64,000 nucleotides of DNA from Toxorhynchites rutilus septentrionalis (GCF_029784135.1 NC_073746.1:257710994-257774993); one strand, 5' to 3'; shown: positions 43,454 through 56,980, counted from the first letter of the stretch. A program made the numbers and translations. Notes: a model not told the origin generated them from the letters alone.

Positions 43454-46245
43454 TATATTAACACATAAACACATCAAAACAACACGCTCACGAGTTTTCT
43501 CGTGTTTCGCGTTTCGTCTGTCAGGTATGGGCAAAATCGCATCGAAATTCGTTCAACAACACTCATTCACAGATAAAACTCACCCTTCTGTTCTCCGTTT
43601 ATGCCTCACTTTATTTGAGACAGAAAATATTCACCTATCCTCTTCGCAAAGTTCATTCTCGATTAGAACGGAAAAATACTGTCTCGATTCCCCTCATCTA
43701 TTCTCAGAAATTTATGCATTCCCTCATTTGCCTCTCGGAATGATGGTGATAGAATCAAACTAAAAACTTTTGCTTGAGCCAGCGAGTGTCTCTGTAATAT
43801 CATTCGTTTTTCACTCAAATAGCAATCACTGAGCCTCGATCGTGGAGGTAAAATATAGGTAGATAGTTGAAATCGAGTTGTTTCCTGTGCACTATTGCAA
43901 TGACATTTTTTTGTTTCTAGTATGAAACGATCTAAGCCAACCGAAAAGACCATATGAACGCAAGTTATTGATGAGCGGGAAGGTGGATTTCATGTGTACT
44001 TGAATGCTGACAAGGAAAAGAGTACAAGGGAAAATAAAATCATACATTCACGCAGATTCAATCTATTTTGACTCACTTGTTATTTTGTTTCGTGCGATCC
44101 TTCCAAAGGAATATTCATTCATTGAATGTTGTTTTCCATTCTTTGTTTTGTTGTGTTTTCTATCAGTTCCGAATGAAGATGGTCGGGGAGTGGAAAATGA
44201 TTCATCGTGCAATCTCACGATTGTTTGCTGCATTCTTTTCGCCATGGGTATTCCAAGCAGATACAAGAGTGATATATAATCAGGGGTGGAGAAATGAGCG
44301 AATGAACTTTTCCATACTTGCCGTCTGTTACCGATGGATCACGAAATAAACCGTGTTTTCTACACTTGGTGTTTAAATCCTGGGTCTACCAAGAATCTAA
44401 CAAGGCCTACCGATGGCTCGCGTTCGTCTCATTCACACCGAAGGAAGCGATCTCATTCGTGGAATCCGAACAATTGAAGCGTACAAGTTTTCCCCAAAAC
44501 GTGCAGTCCCAGGCGTATGTCTTACAGATTTCTTTGCGGTCCTTAATATGTTAAGTTCCCAAACTCCCAAATTGATGAAGGAGAATTAGTACCATATTAA
44601 GCCGAATGATCTCGTAAGGACATCCCAGAGATTTCCAGTCTCTTTCTCTACCCAATACAGCGAACGTCGTTTATTCTGCTCGTTTTGTGTCATCTTCGTG
44701 TCCCCTCGAGCTGTGGACGCGAGCGAATATTTCACTCGCTGTGTATCAGGCATTGCAATCAACACATCGAGCCGAGCCCTAGCAAAGCAGACGTAAGCAT
44801 GTTTTTTTCCACATTATGTAGGGAAATATCGAGCTTGGCTATCATCGTCGGCTCACGAGGAAAATGATTATTCTGCTGGAATGCTATGTGTGATTTAGTT
44901 TCGCGTTCCAGTCGCAAAAATGTCTCGTCTGAGTATGATATCCACGCAATATAACTGCAACTGCACCTCATCAATCGTCTCTTTTCGAGGACAATAATAC
45001 CAACAAAAGAGTTTATTTTGAGAAGAGTGTGTGTCAAATTCGAAAACATACAGACAACATTGACATACAGAAACAAATTACGACATATGATCAGTTCGTG
45101 TATTGTTCTCTCAAAGGCAAGAAAAAATCGCTTCTTCTACTAAGCCACACAAACCATTAACCCTTTGTAAACTTACCGAAACTTTCTACTAAAGAGTTAT
45201 TTATGTCATACCGTTGCATTTATAAATAATATCTGAAAGGATAAACAAGAAAATTGAACAAAACGAATGCGTAGTCCTACGTCCTAAGGGGTTGTGCCTT
45301 GGATGGAACCCCCTATATATATTTTTTTCTAATTACTGGGGAAAGAAGCACCTTTTCTTTTTGAAAATCGCGTATAGATTGAGTTTTTACAAACTCAATT
45401 TATTAACGTTAATTACAACCATACAATTCCGGTATGTGGATAGCTCCAATCAATCTGTCTCGACAAACCTTTATTCAGACACACTAAACAGACAAACAAT
45501 ACAGCTGACCGGCTAACAAAAAACGGACTGCCTAAAGCTTTGTGTCTGAGTGAGACAACAATAGATCATTAACGCGATCCACAACGTGGTGGTTCTAACA
45601 TTCTTATTATCGTTGGTTCTCGCTTCAACAGACTCTAATTCTAAAAGTATGCTGCTTACTATTTTGTTGCTTACATTTATAAGATGACATAATTTCACAT
45701 AGAATGGAATTGTAAAACATTTGAATTAGTGAAAATAAGTACCATTTAAGAAGTTAAAAAACATTAAAGTTAGTGTTTTAGGCGTTTTTAATTAAATGGA
45801 TGGAAAACTTTATTCTTTCTGTCAACCAAATTAAAGCTTTCCAACTGCTCTACAATTCATTCTTTAACACTACACCCAAACTAGTGTTGACAGGAAACAT
45901 TTCATCTTCGGCAGAAACAATGCTTTTTCGTGTGATGAAGCGTGAAATGATGAAATTAAAGCACCTTTTTCAAAAGCTTTAAAATGTTTGTGTGTATGGG
46001 AGCAGACATCTCTTTCTCTCAGACTGTACGTCAGATTGGGATTGTACCAAAAAAAAATGTCCCAACGATGTCAACGGGGATCGAACCAAGGCCGGATTTG
46101 GGTGTATGATGCTGATGTGATTATTAAAAGTTATTTTTGTTAAAAGTGGCCAATTCAACTGGAGCGAACGTGATTAAAATGATCACTGAATGTTAAACGC
46201 AGCGACGACGATAAATATGGCCAGCACTATTAAGCGGACCCCAAC
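43454..46245. other. Unassigned DNA
   Basis: Many short frames are open but none has a recognisable product. From 46070 to 46105 the minus strand carries CCTTGGTTCGATCCCCG, a B-box-like T-arm sequence followed by a T9 run. It may be the tail of a tRNA-derived SINE, but no convincing A box is seen. Confidence 0.35.
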
Positions 46246-46338
46246 CAGGATTACCATAATAAAATTTGTGTTTTTGGTCTCAAAAAATCTTTTCATCTGA
46301 GTTTTTTCTCAGAAAATCTGTATCAAAATTTGTATTAA

Positions 46339-47274
46339 CCCTTTGCGGTCGTTTGTCTGCTCTCAGACACCATAGCAAAGAAGTATACTAATATTATAAT
46401 TTATGCAACAATGTATCAGTTCACACTTTTTCTAAACGAATGTCTTGTGAACTTATTCACGAACCAAAACAGCGCTACTATGAATAACGATACTCAGTAG
46501 AAACAAAAGTTGTTATCCATGCTTGAGAAAAGGTTAATAGAAAACTCCATGTATTGCGGCACTGTGTAGATGTGAGGAGCATTGTGCTATATGTTCAATA
46601 GAAAGTTAGAAGGCGAAAGACGCCAAACTAGTTATTTTTGTGATACATGCGATTTGGGGACAATATTTTTTAAACATAAACATAAAAACCTTGTTTAATA
46701 AATAATTATCAGAAGTTTACAAGAAAACAAGGAATCTTGTTCATCTTTCATAATCTCACAAGTAATAAATATAATCACAAAAAGTTATACAGGTAAACTT
46801 CGATATAAAGTACATTTTACTTTCAAAATTGTACGTTGTATCGAATTATAACGTACAATTCGAAGCATAATATAGTACTCACAAATGTAGTCTATAATCC
46901 ATTATTGTGTTGTCAAGTTAATGAATAACTTCAATCAGAAGACGAAGCCAGCTTTTCTCATGATTTTTCCCTTCGTACTGTTGATTAAAGCTTGATTAAT
47001 TTAGAATCCGGAATCACAAAACCAGCTGTATTTCGGGATTGATTGAAGGTACAAAACTTGTTTTAGCATCACAATACAAATAATTCATTGTTCTATCAGA
47101 AAAAAAATATTGAATTTTTTTTCCTTTACTCTTTGGAAATGTGTACGTTATATCGAGGTAAAATGTACGTTATATCGAGTGACGTTATAGCGAGGGTACG
47201 TTATATCGAAGTTTCCCTGTACATAACTGCTTTTTCTGCTTTTTCATGTCGAAATTTAATACGACCGCAAAGAG
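46339..47274. mobile_element. TTAA-type (piggyBac-like) element nested in hAT copy
   Basis: It follows TTAA (46335-46338) and starts CCCTTTGCGGTCGT. Its right end, inverted, reads CTCTTTGCGGTCGT and is followed by TAAT, a one-base-changed TTAA. TTAA insertion with CCC-type ends is typical of piggyBac-derived MITEs. It contains a further element at 46790-47219. Confidence 0.6.
46790..47219. mobile_element. TA-flanked MITE with CAGGGAAACTTCGATATAA termini
   Basis: The left end CAGGTAAACTTCGATATAA and the inverted right end CAGGGAAACTTCGATATAAC are flanked by TA (46788-46789 and 47220-47221). Subterminal copies of GTACGTTATATCGAG occur several times near 47145-47210. The CAG terminus with a TA duplication suggests a pogo/Tigger relative. 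This is the innermost level of the nest. Confidence 0.65.
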
Positions 47275-47474
47275 TAATATTCAAAAGTTCAATTTTGAAG
47301 CATAATCTTAGTATCATTGATTGGCATAATTATTATGAATTTGGCGATATTGATGGTATTCACGTAAACATTCGCATTCACTATGCTTTAATAGGAAAAG
47401 ATAAACAGTGTTATTTATATACTGTAAAGCTAGCCGATGACGCAGACTTTTGTATTTTTTCGCCTTAAATTTAA

Positions 47475-48201
47475 GGCAGTATTCTAGTATAGAAATTTGA
47501 AAAAAAATTAAAAAATCATTCCTTCATTTTTCTAAAGTTAAGAGATTCAATAATGTATTCTAGACAGGACTCATCGAAAATCCAATTATTTACCTAGTTA
47601 GAGCCATTTTAGTGATGCGGTATCTAATCTGGTATGGCCATAACAAATAACTTCAAACGCGTTTTTCTCGGAACTAGTTTTTTTTTTCAAACTGGCGTAC
47701 ACGATATCTCAAGTTCTACTGAACCTATTCATGTCGAATTTATATGGATACAATCTGCAGGCATCTCTCTATCGAATGAACCTCAAACTTAAAGATATTT
47801 TTAAAATTTTACTATTTTTAAAAATTCAGGAAACGTAAAAAAGCGTTTTAAACAGCTTTTTGTTTTTTAAACGGCCGTCATTTTGTCAAAAAATGTGCTT
47901 TGGACTTGTCCGATGTTCATGCGATAGCGGCATCTTTACTGATTCAGAATCTGTTCGATTTTTTTGTTTCAGATAACCAGCAGGGCTGGAATCATGTACG
48001 CCATGGCACAACTTTTTTTTTAACCCTCTCACTTCATGAGCTCTTAACTATTCTAGGTATGAATATTTTTTCACCGTTCAATTTTTGTTTTATTGTCGAA
48101 AGATAGATAAACAAATAATGATACAATGGATAGTACAAATATTATTTGTTTTATTTTTACGGAGCTTGAAAAACCGTCCGAAATTCCACTAGAATACCCC
48201 C
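47475..48201. mobile_element. Second TTAA-type element nested in hAT copy
   Basis: It is flanked by perfect TTAA on both sides (47471-47474 and 48202-48205). The ends read GGCAGTATTCTAGT and, inverted, GGGGGTATTCTAGT. The sister hAT copy lacks it and reads straight across the site near 52396, which confirms insertion. Confidence 0.7.
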
Positions 48202-48494
48202 TTAATATGTGAAAGCAATACTACACGCTACATATGAATGCCAACAGGACTCTCATTCAGACTGGTTCGAACTCTAAATAAATAAAATTGGTGAGTTGGG
48301 AAAAACATTATTGAGATCAAGTCATAACTAATATTGGATCGTAATTTTGAAAAATCTTTAAATCTGTATAAAAATCTAGAAAATCTGTAATCTGTATCTA
48401 CAGATTCTTGGTTTCAAAAAGCCTGAAAAATCTGTATAAATACAGATTATTCTGTAGATATGGTAACCCTGCCCTGAACCTCTTGATCCGAAAC

Positions 48495-49130
48495 GTCAGC
48501 TACAAGTTGGGAGCTCCGCACACCACAGCGCAGTGAGCCAAGACGCACCTGGGTATCGGTCTGTAAAACGGTGGGAACTCAAAATCGTGACGACAAACAG
48601 AACACAACGGGCGAACAACGATCCCGGAAGCTTACAAAGAACTGCTCACCAAGTTCGATTGCGTCGTTATGGACGTAGAAAAGTACGTCAGTTCTGACTT
48701 TAAGCAGCATCTGGAACAGGAGTTTTTATCGGCTATTTGAAAATGAAACCTGGTAGACATCTTCAAGGCCATGAAACTATTCTAGTTCCACAAACAATAC
48801 CATATTGTGCATCTTCAACTGTGGCCGGAAAACGATATTTTCATCGCCACCGGGACCATCAGCCAAGACATATACGTCAAGGAAAACCCGAAGAAACGCC
48901 TGCTGTCCCCCAGCCAGTATGAGAAGAAGACGATGGAATTATAAGCCAAGAACGACGTTATTGTGGTGCTCAAAGGTAACAACCCTCCCAACACCCCAGA
49001 TCTCCGCCTCATAGATTAGAGATCATAGATTGGTCCATCGCCAAGCTTGAAGAAAACGATGGAAAGCGAAGTTCAAGCAAACTGGTGTTTTGCCGCCAAT
49101 AAAAAATACTAAATTACTGTGGTACCGTGG
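48495..49130 (+). pseudogene. DD37E transposase relic, copy 3
   Basis: A broken plus-strand frame reads YKELLTKFDCVVMDVEKYVS, SDFKQHLEQEFLSAI, KQYHIVHLQLWPENDIFIAT, GTISQDIYVKENPKKRLLSP, YEKKTMEL, AKNDVIVVLKGNNPPNTPDL. The order matches the ITmD37E transposases at 17485-16877 and 31302-32313 (LYDQVLTKFDGCILMDDETY, CLQKRLLP, NPPNAPEL). There are several stops, and the WPDLASCH block is deleted. No TIR is visible. It is much older than the other two copies. Confidence 0.65.
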
Positions 49131-51861
49131 TGCAAAACTTAATGGAAGTGTTAAACAGATGACACATCTGTTAGGATTTTACAAAACGGAACCAAACATG
49201 AATATTTGTAGAATATTGACATGAAACATGCATCTTCATAGAACATTGATTAAACTACTAAAAGAAAAAAAAATTCTGTTTCAAATTAGAAAATTAAGAA
49301 AGTGGGTGCAGGGCATGACCATTCTTGTAAGACTACGAAATTATTGCTTTGAACTCCCCCGCCTATCACTTTTGTTGTAATTTTATCATTACTTTTTAAA
49401 ACAAATTTTCTTATTTTCATATTAAGTATCTGCCTAAAAATATAGTGTTGATTGATCGCTGGCTAGAGTAAAACTAAGAGAGGAATCACCTCTCGCTCAA
49501 TTCAAAGTTACAACCCTTCATCATCAGAAAAAGCAACAAACACATATATTATAGCACAGTCTCTTTTTCCAACAAAAGGGACCCGACAAAAAACCTAGAC
49601 AGCCATAAAAAACAATGGGGAAAGAAGCAATAGCCGACTACAGGCGGGCCAGCCCAATGAGATACATATAGAGGTGGAGCAGTAGGCGAAGTATATCTGT
49701 ATTGTCAAGCAAAATATCGTGTCGTCATTATTTGCACTCAACGTGGAATTCATATGGAAGAAACAAAACAATGTTGAAAGTACTCACGGTTGCATGATGG
49801 TGGGCAATCAAAGATAAACACCGCGTCTGACGTCACTATTTGAGAAATAGTTATGGCAGCGCATGCTATGTCGCTCGAAACTCTACCATCTTCATTACCT
49901 TTTTTCCAGTACATTGGGGCCAGCCAAAGCGTTTTCAGCGTGGTAGGAAGTTGCTGCGATTGTCGGTTCTAGCGGCAATGAGCCCACGGGAGATATACCT
50001 GAGACTCGGCCGGATGGACTAGATAATATACTAGAGATATTATACTGAAAACAATCATAACGAATATCAAAGTCACTGATACCTTCATACAGGACTAGGT
50101 GATCGAGTCAAGAATGTCGGGCATTCTTACATACTGTATCGACCCGGGATGTCGAGATGTGAACCGCTGTGTGTGGCACATCTCGTTCACAACACATTAT
50201 CGTGCCGCTGCTATGGTTTTCCCATGATTACCGTGTGGGCAAAACCGCTCAGTTTGCCATGGATCTTAACAGCGTCCATATAACCAAATAAACACAAATT
50301 CCAATCATGAACAACGTAATAATCGTGACACTCAACTGAGTGCCATTTTACTATCGCTTTCGGTGAACTTACATTCCCTAACGTCACACTGCTAGCCTCG
50401 CACGGCAGTGAAAGCGATGACACATGTGAGCCGGCCGTCATTGTCTTCTAGTATAAATATATGTATGTATGTACACAAAAATACGGCTGTCTCCAAATTA
50501 GCCAACCGTGGTCGACGTTAGTTGAACAAACACAACACCCAAACACGCCGGTCAGTCAAAACACGGGGTTGGAACGACAGGGGTTTCTTTCCGGGATTCA
50601 AGAAGGAAGAAAGAAAAACTACTAAAGAAATGCAATAACAACAAACCCGAATCATACACATAGTCATACTTTTGCACACATAAGCTATAATTGCAGACGA
50701 TCTATTTTTTGGTACCGTTCTGTGAATGTATCATGTAGCATTTACGATTGTAGAATGGGGTAAATATTCTGATGGTGAAATGAAAAATCGGAAAACAACG
50801 ATAATTTGCCAGCCTTCAGCTTCTTCGAGCTTCTCAGATTTCCGTAGGAATGAAGTAGGAAGTGTGAAGAAGGTTATAAGGAAAGGAAAATACTGTGTAA
50901 GAAGGTACGATTATGTTGTAATCCATGTGTCGAGTTTCACAAATAGGATTGAGAAAATTTCGATGATTAATCAATACAAGACTTACTATTTCTCTTCAGA
51001 ACCTAATAACAAAAAAAACTGTTATTAGTCTTTGAACATAAATTTTCGGGTTTGATTTTTCAGAGTTTTCGAGTATTGGCTTGACTTATTCAATCGAGCA
51101 AACATATGGTTGTGTTCTATTTTGATTATTTGTACTAGGTTTCTTAAAAAGCTCCGTTGCTACAAGAGCAATTGTCCAAAAACAGGAAACATTTTACTGA
51201 AAATTTTCCCACATTTTTGGGATATGTCGCATTATTCGAGATCTATCGAGAATAATTCTTTCTATGGCAAGATTACATAAAAAGAAATATACAGCAACTG
51301 ATTTTTCTGATGACGTTCACGGCGTAAGTAAGCGAAAGATGAACACGAATAAAATCGTTATACCAGCGCATCACAATTCAAATTTCGAGTCATTCCCATA
51401 CTTTCGGCGAGACATAACTTTCAAATGATCGGTCTGTTTCTTTGTGTTTGACATTCGTTTGAATCGAGGAGTGACTTTTTCTCCATCACGACAAAGCACC
51501 TACTCACGCCAACTCACTATCGCAATTTTCATGGAAATAGGGTTCTAACTCTTTTTCCAACTCTTCACCGTCAATTGTAACGTAGAGGAGCTATGTAATT
51601 CTAGTTCCTCCCACTAGCATGTTTAAATGTTTGTTTAAATACGATTTATTAATCTGAGTCCCAACCAACTCTTCTTCGTCCTGAATCGAGTATCCAAATC
51701 CGTAACCATCGCATGTGTTCTGTTGATAATGCCACTTGGCGAGACAGATGAACTGACTATATTTGTTGATAGTTTAGCCGCATAACATAAATGAATAATT
51801 TTTTAAATGAATCTTTTTTTAAGTGACACATTTTTCAGCAGACACAAAATTGACTGTACGG
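49131..51861. other. Unassigned DNA
   Basis: No gene is recognised. A TATA-like TATAAATATA at about 50453 follows a moderately GC-rich 240-bp stretch, a plausible but unsupported core promoter. The open frame 50211-50441 (minus) matches no family I know. Confidence 0.35.
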
Positions 51862-51869
51862 GCCAGGGC

Positions 51870-52662
51870 CAGGGTTGCCATAATAAAATCTATATTTTTG
51901 GTCTCAACAAATCTTTTTATCTCAGTTTTTTTGCAGAAAATCTGTGTCGAAATCTGTATTAACACGTTGAACCCTGCGTCGGTCCATAGGGGCCGACATT
52001 GAGCTTTTTGATAGGAATGCGCTGACTGACTGGTACAAAATCGAAGAATAAAAAATATATTGTTTGTTTTCGTATGTGATAGAACATGTGGTTACTTTCT
52101 AGTCGAATTTCTACAGTTTCCTATTTATGTAATAAATATCTTTGGGAACTGAGACCGACACTGATATTGTGAAAATGCTTTATGCGGGCTGAATGGAAAG
52201 CGCAGCAAGAACAATTCAGGGCTCAACGTGCTTTAGTATCATTGATTGGCATAGTTATTACGAATTTGACGATGATGGTGGTATCAACCTAGAAATTCGC
52301 ATTCGCTATGCTTTATTAGGAAAAAGATAAACAGTATAATTTATTTATTGTAGATCTAGCCGATGACATAGACTTTTGTATCTTTTCACCTTAGATTGAA
52401 CATAAGGAAGCAGTACTTCACACTACATGTGAATGCCAAAATGATTCTCATTCAGACTGATTCGATATATGTGAATAAAATTGGTAAGAAGGGAAAGAAT
52501 ATTATTGAGATCAAGCCATAACTAATATTGGATCGTTATTTTGAAATCTGTAAATCTGCATGAAAACCGAAAAAATCTGTAATCTGTATCTACAGATTCT
52601 TGGTTTTAAAAAGTATGAAAAATCTGATAAACACAGATTATTCTGTAGATATGGTAACCCTG
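51870..52662. mobile_element. hAT-like element, copy 2, with 8-bp duplication
   Basis: The 793-bp element starts CAGGGTTGCCATA and ends, inverted, CAGGGTTACCATA. It is flanked by the perfect 8-bp duplication GCCAGGGC (51862-51869 and 52663-52670). It shares its internal text with 46246-48471. A TTAA-type element occupies 51963-52230. Confidence 0.8.
51963..52230. mobile_element. TTAA-type MITE with CACGTTGA termini
   Basis: It follows TTAA (51959-51962), starts CACGTTGAACCCTGCGTCGG and ends, inverted, CACGTTGAGCCCTG. The right flank has lost the expected TTAA together with about 33 bp of the host element. The same terminus next to TTAA occurs at 55580. Confidence 0.6.
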
Positions 52663-52670
52663 GCCAGGGC

Positions 52671-55239
52671 TCGAAATCTTGGAAGATAAAGAATGAAAAT
52701 CTACTCTCCTCACAGTAGCTTCGCTTCGACTAGGACTATTTCGGCATTCGTCAACATGACCGTCAACCGTCAACATGATTTGAATTGACTAGAAAATGAA
52801 TTGACTCAACTCCCTCTGATACGAATCTCATTACCCGCGTACACAGACTTATTTTAACGTCCATATAAAGTGAAACGAAACTTGATTTCTGATGCAAAAA
52901 AGGAGTTACACCATTAATGGACGGATTATTGTATATCCACCGTGAACTCAAACCAACGAACTTAAACAGTTATAAGGTATGCTATAAAAGTCCTCACGTT
53001 AGTATTAGCGAATAACGTGCAAAATGGCGTACAGTTTGGGAGGAATTCTAAACCAAATTTTAGTTCACTTTGTCTCAGAGTTCTATTTTGTAAAAAAAAC
53101 ATGTAGAAAACGGGTTTATATCAACAAACTTCACAAATTTGTCAGTGTTTCTGAACACAACACTGCGCGCTATTTTATGCGTGTGAGTAATTTTCGTGTA
53201 CGATACAATAAAATTTAGCTCAGCTGTAGTATATGTCAAACCACATTGAACTCAAATATCAATACATGCATACGTGGTACATGAGAGAGAGAAACGAATT
53301 CATTTTGGGGGGGAGTCACTTTAATATGCAATGAAGTCTATTTGACGGGGAAGAATGAAATGAGATAGTCGAGTCGTAGAGTGAGACAGCAACTAAACGC
53401 CCGAATGACTGTTGAGTCATGTTGACGGAGAAACAGCTGGAAAAAAAGTTTCCCAGATATCCCATGATTTTCCAGTAATTTTTCAGAAAAATTTCAGATG
53501 TAGACTAATAATCAAATTTTCAATTCGTTCTGTAGTTGTAGTTCTTAAAACATTTAATCAGCTTAAACACTTGAATCGTTTGTCTGAGGACCCCCATAAA
53601 CACCAATTGACTTTTTGGCAGATTTTAAGTCATTGAGGATACCTACATCGGCTATAAAATTTCAGAAAAGTTAGTTCTACTAACCCCCTTAAATTGGGGT
53701 TGCAAATATTCTTTTGTTTGAGAAACCTCATAAGTCCATGTTTCTATTCATCACCATGGGCAACGCTGCGATAGATGTAAAATTTCATCCATTGTCTCGT
53801 AAGAAGCATGCACAACTCAACATAATCGGAAAGTCTTCTGATTTAGATTGTGATCCAGACATGACCGCAGAAGGTAAGCGTGGTGCTCGGCGGACAACAG
53901 AATACAAAGCGGAAATCATAAAAAGGGCAAGAGTCAATGGAAAGGTATACAAATATAGGGAGGGGAAATGATGTTCCAACTGTGGCTTTACTCGAACGAT
54001 TTGAGAGGCAAACCATCTCTCGGAAACCCCAAGCTGAGAACTGTAATTGACCTTGTAATACAACATATTTCGACGTCTCCCATAAAATATATCATCGTCG
54101 AGAAAATCGAGGACATTAGGAAATTGAAAGCCTATATTCCGGATGAAGATTATGTAACACAAAAGTCCGGGATTTGAAAGTTTGCTTGCCATTAAAATTT
54201 ATTTTATTTGATGCATATACAATATTCACACGCCTCACTCTTTTTTTAGCAGATGCAAAAAATTATATTAAGTATTTTTAAGTAAGTCAAATCTGTATTT
54301 TAAAATATCCTCTGACTTCCTCCACAACGTATTTTTGTATTCCTTATGCATTAAAAGTAAAACAAAAAACTTCTTATCCAACCCCATTATCCTCCCTCCT
54401 TCAATGCAGAGCACAACTTATGAACAGCCCATTCTTACTTGGTGTGAACGTTATGAACATTTAAAATACATAAAACTGAATTGAATATCTTCAAAACCGC
54501 TAAATACACCACGAATTTCTCGTTTGTCCGAGAAACCTCCAAATTCCACCAACTTTGATGCGTTATATTTTGGGCTCAATTTGTTATATTGATGAAGTAG
54601 TGACCCAACATAAAATTGTGGCATAGCACAACAGTTTCCTCACACGTTTTGTTTTCATAAAAACATTCGGCGATAATTGAAAAGCCCCCTCAACGTTGTG
54701 GTTTCCACACCAGAGACAGAAAACAATTTTACTATGGTTCCGTAAACTTATCCTTTCCAAAAATAGTCCAATCATTAATTTTCCGGATCTTAGTGACTTC
54801 TGTTGCTATCAAAAATCAATGCTGCTGAGTCCAAAATCTGTTGATTCAGAATTCAAAAGCTTCTCGACTTATTTTCCAACCATTTTTTGATCGGAATCAA
54901 CAACGGAAGACGAGCTCAAAATAGTCTTCCATCGCAAGATCTATCAACTTTATAGCTTTAAATCCAGTGCATTTAAAATTCCTTCGCATCCCAGACGAAA
55001 TTGTAGGATTTCTCCGTTATGAATTTTGGCGAGCTTTTTGAATGCATCCTTCCATCCATCCTTGCATCGTGTAAAATATGTAATCCGAAACTATCCAAAT
55101 TCAAGTGACCAAATCACGTTGATTCCGTTCATCGTCACAAGAAGAAGTTTGTTCGAAGCCATATTTCCCAGCACTGTTTACCCTTCTGAAGTACTAAGTT
55201 CAACTAAAAGCACCTACACTTACCTACAGAAAGTCAAAC
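52671..55239. other. Unassigned DNA
   Basis: Nothing firmly recognised. Adjacent plus-strand frames at 53714-53971 and 53968-54177 are open but the products belong to no family I can name. A basic segment (RRTTEYKAEIIKRARVNG) could be a fragment of a transposon-encoded protein. Confidence 0.35.
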
Positions 55240-55548
55240 TAAAAACTAAAAATTCATAACTTTTGAACAACTGTACCGATTCGGACGATCAACATATCAA
55301 AGTAAAGCCTTAAAATATTAAAAATATTGCTCATTTGTCCCCGAGACCATGAAAACTATAAAAAAAGAATACAATCAATAAGAACGAAAATAAAATTCAA
55401 ATTTCCTGCTACTCCAGTATTTTTTCAAAAAAGGCTAACTAATTGACTTTAATTTGATATATCGATCGTCTAGATCGGTACAGTAGTTCAAAAATGAACT
55501 CTTGAAAAAAGTCATTTTTTGAAAAAATAAGAATAAACAATATTTTTC
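55240..55548. repeat. Fragment of the TA-flanked repeat family
   Basis: It shares AATTCATAACTTTTGAAC, GACCATGAAAACTATAAAAA, TTTGATATATCGATCGTCTA and AGTAGTTCAAAA with the copy at 42075-43453. Both termini are missing. Confidence 0.55.
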
Positions 55549-55580
55549 GGCCCCTAGGGACCGACGCGGGGCTCAACGTG
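55549..55580. mobile_element. Stray terminus of the CACGTTGA TTAA-type MITE
   Basis: GGCCCCTAGGGACCGACG, then GGGCTCAACGTG, abuts TTAA at 55581-55584. It is the mirror of the end at 51963. I see no partner end nearby. Confidence 0.5.
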
Positions 55581-55584
55581 TTAA

Positions 55585-56980
55585 GTACAACTTTTTCTAT
55601 AACAAAACAGTTCGAACAATCAATTGCTCAATTGCTTCTTTCAACCAATTTCACGCAGAATTGAGAATTAGAACTTGGTCGCACAATGTTCCAATGACCA
55701 AATTGAACGAGTTACACAATAATGTAGGGTAGAACTTGACCAGTTCCAAGCTGTTGATAATGTATGGTTAAATCCTCCCGAGAGCGTCGAAAGTCTAAGA
55801 CGTCTAAGGTCTAAACATTGTCCAGGACCTGATGTGCAGTGAAAAATGGGAGGAATTTCCTACAAGACCGTCGCCTATCGATTGAGAAGTAACCACTTCT
55901 AAATAACGATAAACTTTAGATGGAAAAGTTTTGCCATTCGAAAATCTGCGGGTGTAGGTGTATATTTTCTACATTTGCTGGCATGGCAGATGTTTCCATC
56001 AAACAGACGAACGCGGTTAAACCGAAGTGTTTGTACGAGGCCTATGAAGGTGGCATGAGAGACACTCCCCCGTGAAATACATCAATAAACAAGTTGTACG
56101 TGAGTAAATTTACATTTTCCACCGGTTCTCATGAAACCAGCTTGAGCGGCAATTTAATGGGCAACTTCGATTTGGCTCACGATTAAGCACGGGAACTGTT
56201 TCCTTTCTATTTATAACCATGATGGTTAGATTTGTGGCGCACACATCGCTCCCTTACGATAAGAAACAGGTGGTTTGATTGGTTATCTTGGTGACAGAAA
56301 TAGACGTGGAGGTTTAAAATGCGATCGTGCACTTTTTTGCATTGCCAGCCGGAAAAATAAGCGTCAATTTGCGTCTTCAGACGACTGGCTATGGGTGCAG
56401 GATTGATCCTACCAGCGGCGTTGTCTTCGTCGAGCCCATGTTGACATTTACTAGGGCAATCTGTTCATTTCAAAGGTGGAACTATCTTCGTTAACATTTA
56501 GTTTACATGACGAGAAATGCGTATAAATTGTTGTGTTTACGTGAACGTTGATTGTACATTCTATTTGGAATTTTCAATTTTTGATATTACATACTACGGC
56601 TGTGAATAAAAATAAAAAAAGGGTTTGCTTTTTTTATAATATATCGAGATTTTTCATTGCTTCGTAGTGGGTTAACCAAAACAAATACCGTTTCAACTCA
56701 AAATATATACCCTAAATATCATATTAATATACCCTAAAGAATATCAAAGTTTTCATAATTCAATTATTCATAAAATTGATGTTCAAAGAATTTAGTTTCC
56801 AAAATTAAGTGTTCGGAATTTGAATCTGTTCGGAATATAAGTCAAAACGGTACTTATATGTTCCGTTTCTGGGGTGAATATATAATATTTCAAAGTAAAA
56901 TAAGACCACGAATATGGTTTGTATGCTGAGATTAGTTTAGATAGAACTATCCTATTTAATTAGAAATTAATACACATCAC
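55585..56980. other. Unassigned DNA
   Basis: No gene is recognised. The stretch 56810-56850 holds two copies of the GTTCGGAAT motif seen at 33.7-35.0 kb. Confidence 0.4.

Larger units (their letters stand above)
46246..48471. mobile_element. hAT-like element, copy 1, with nested insertions
   Basis: The termini CAGGATTACCATA and, inverted, CAGGGTTACCATA match the element at 51870-52662, which has a perfect 8-bp duplication. Here the flanking 8-mers (ACCCCAAC and CCCTGAAC) agree at five of eight positions. Internal blocks shared with the other copy include TTTTGGTCTCAA, TAGTATCATTGATTGGCATA, GATTCTTGGTTT and CTGTAATCTGTATCTACAGA. Two further elements are inserted in it (46339-47274 and 47475-48201). 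It encodes no transposase, only a short shared frame ending FCIFSP. Confidence 0.7.

Noticed and set aside
46045..46130. tRNA-like T-arm on the minus strand with a following T run.
   Set aside because: No acceptor stem, D-arm or convincing A box, so it is not called as a tRNA and is mentioned only as a possible SINE tail.
53714..54192. Overlapping open frames of 69-135 codons on both strands.
   Set aside because: No recognised motif except a short basic segment. Both strands are open and no splice or promoter context supports a gene.
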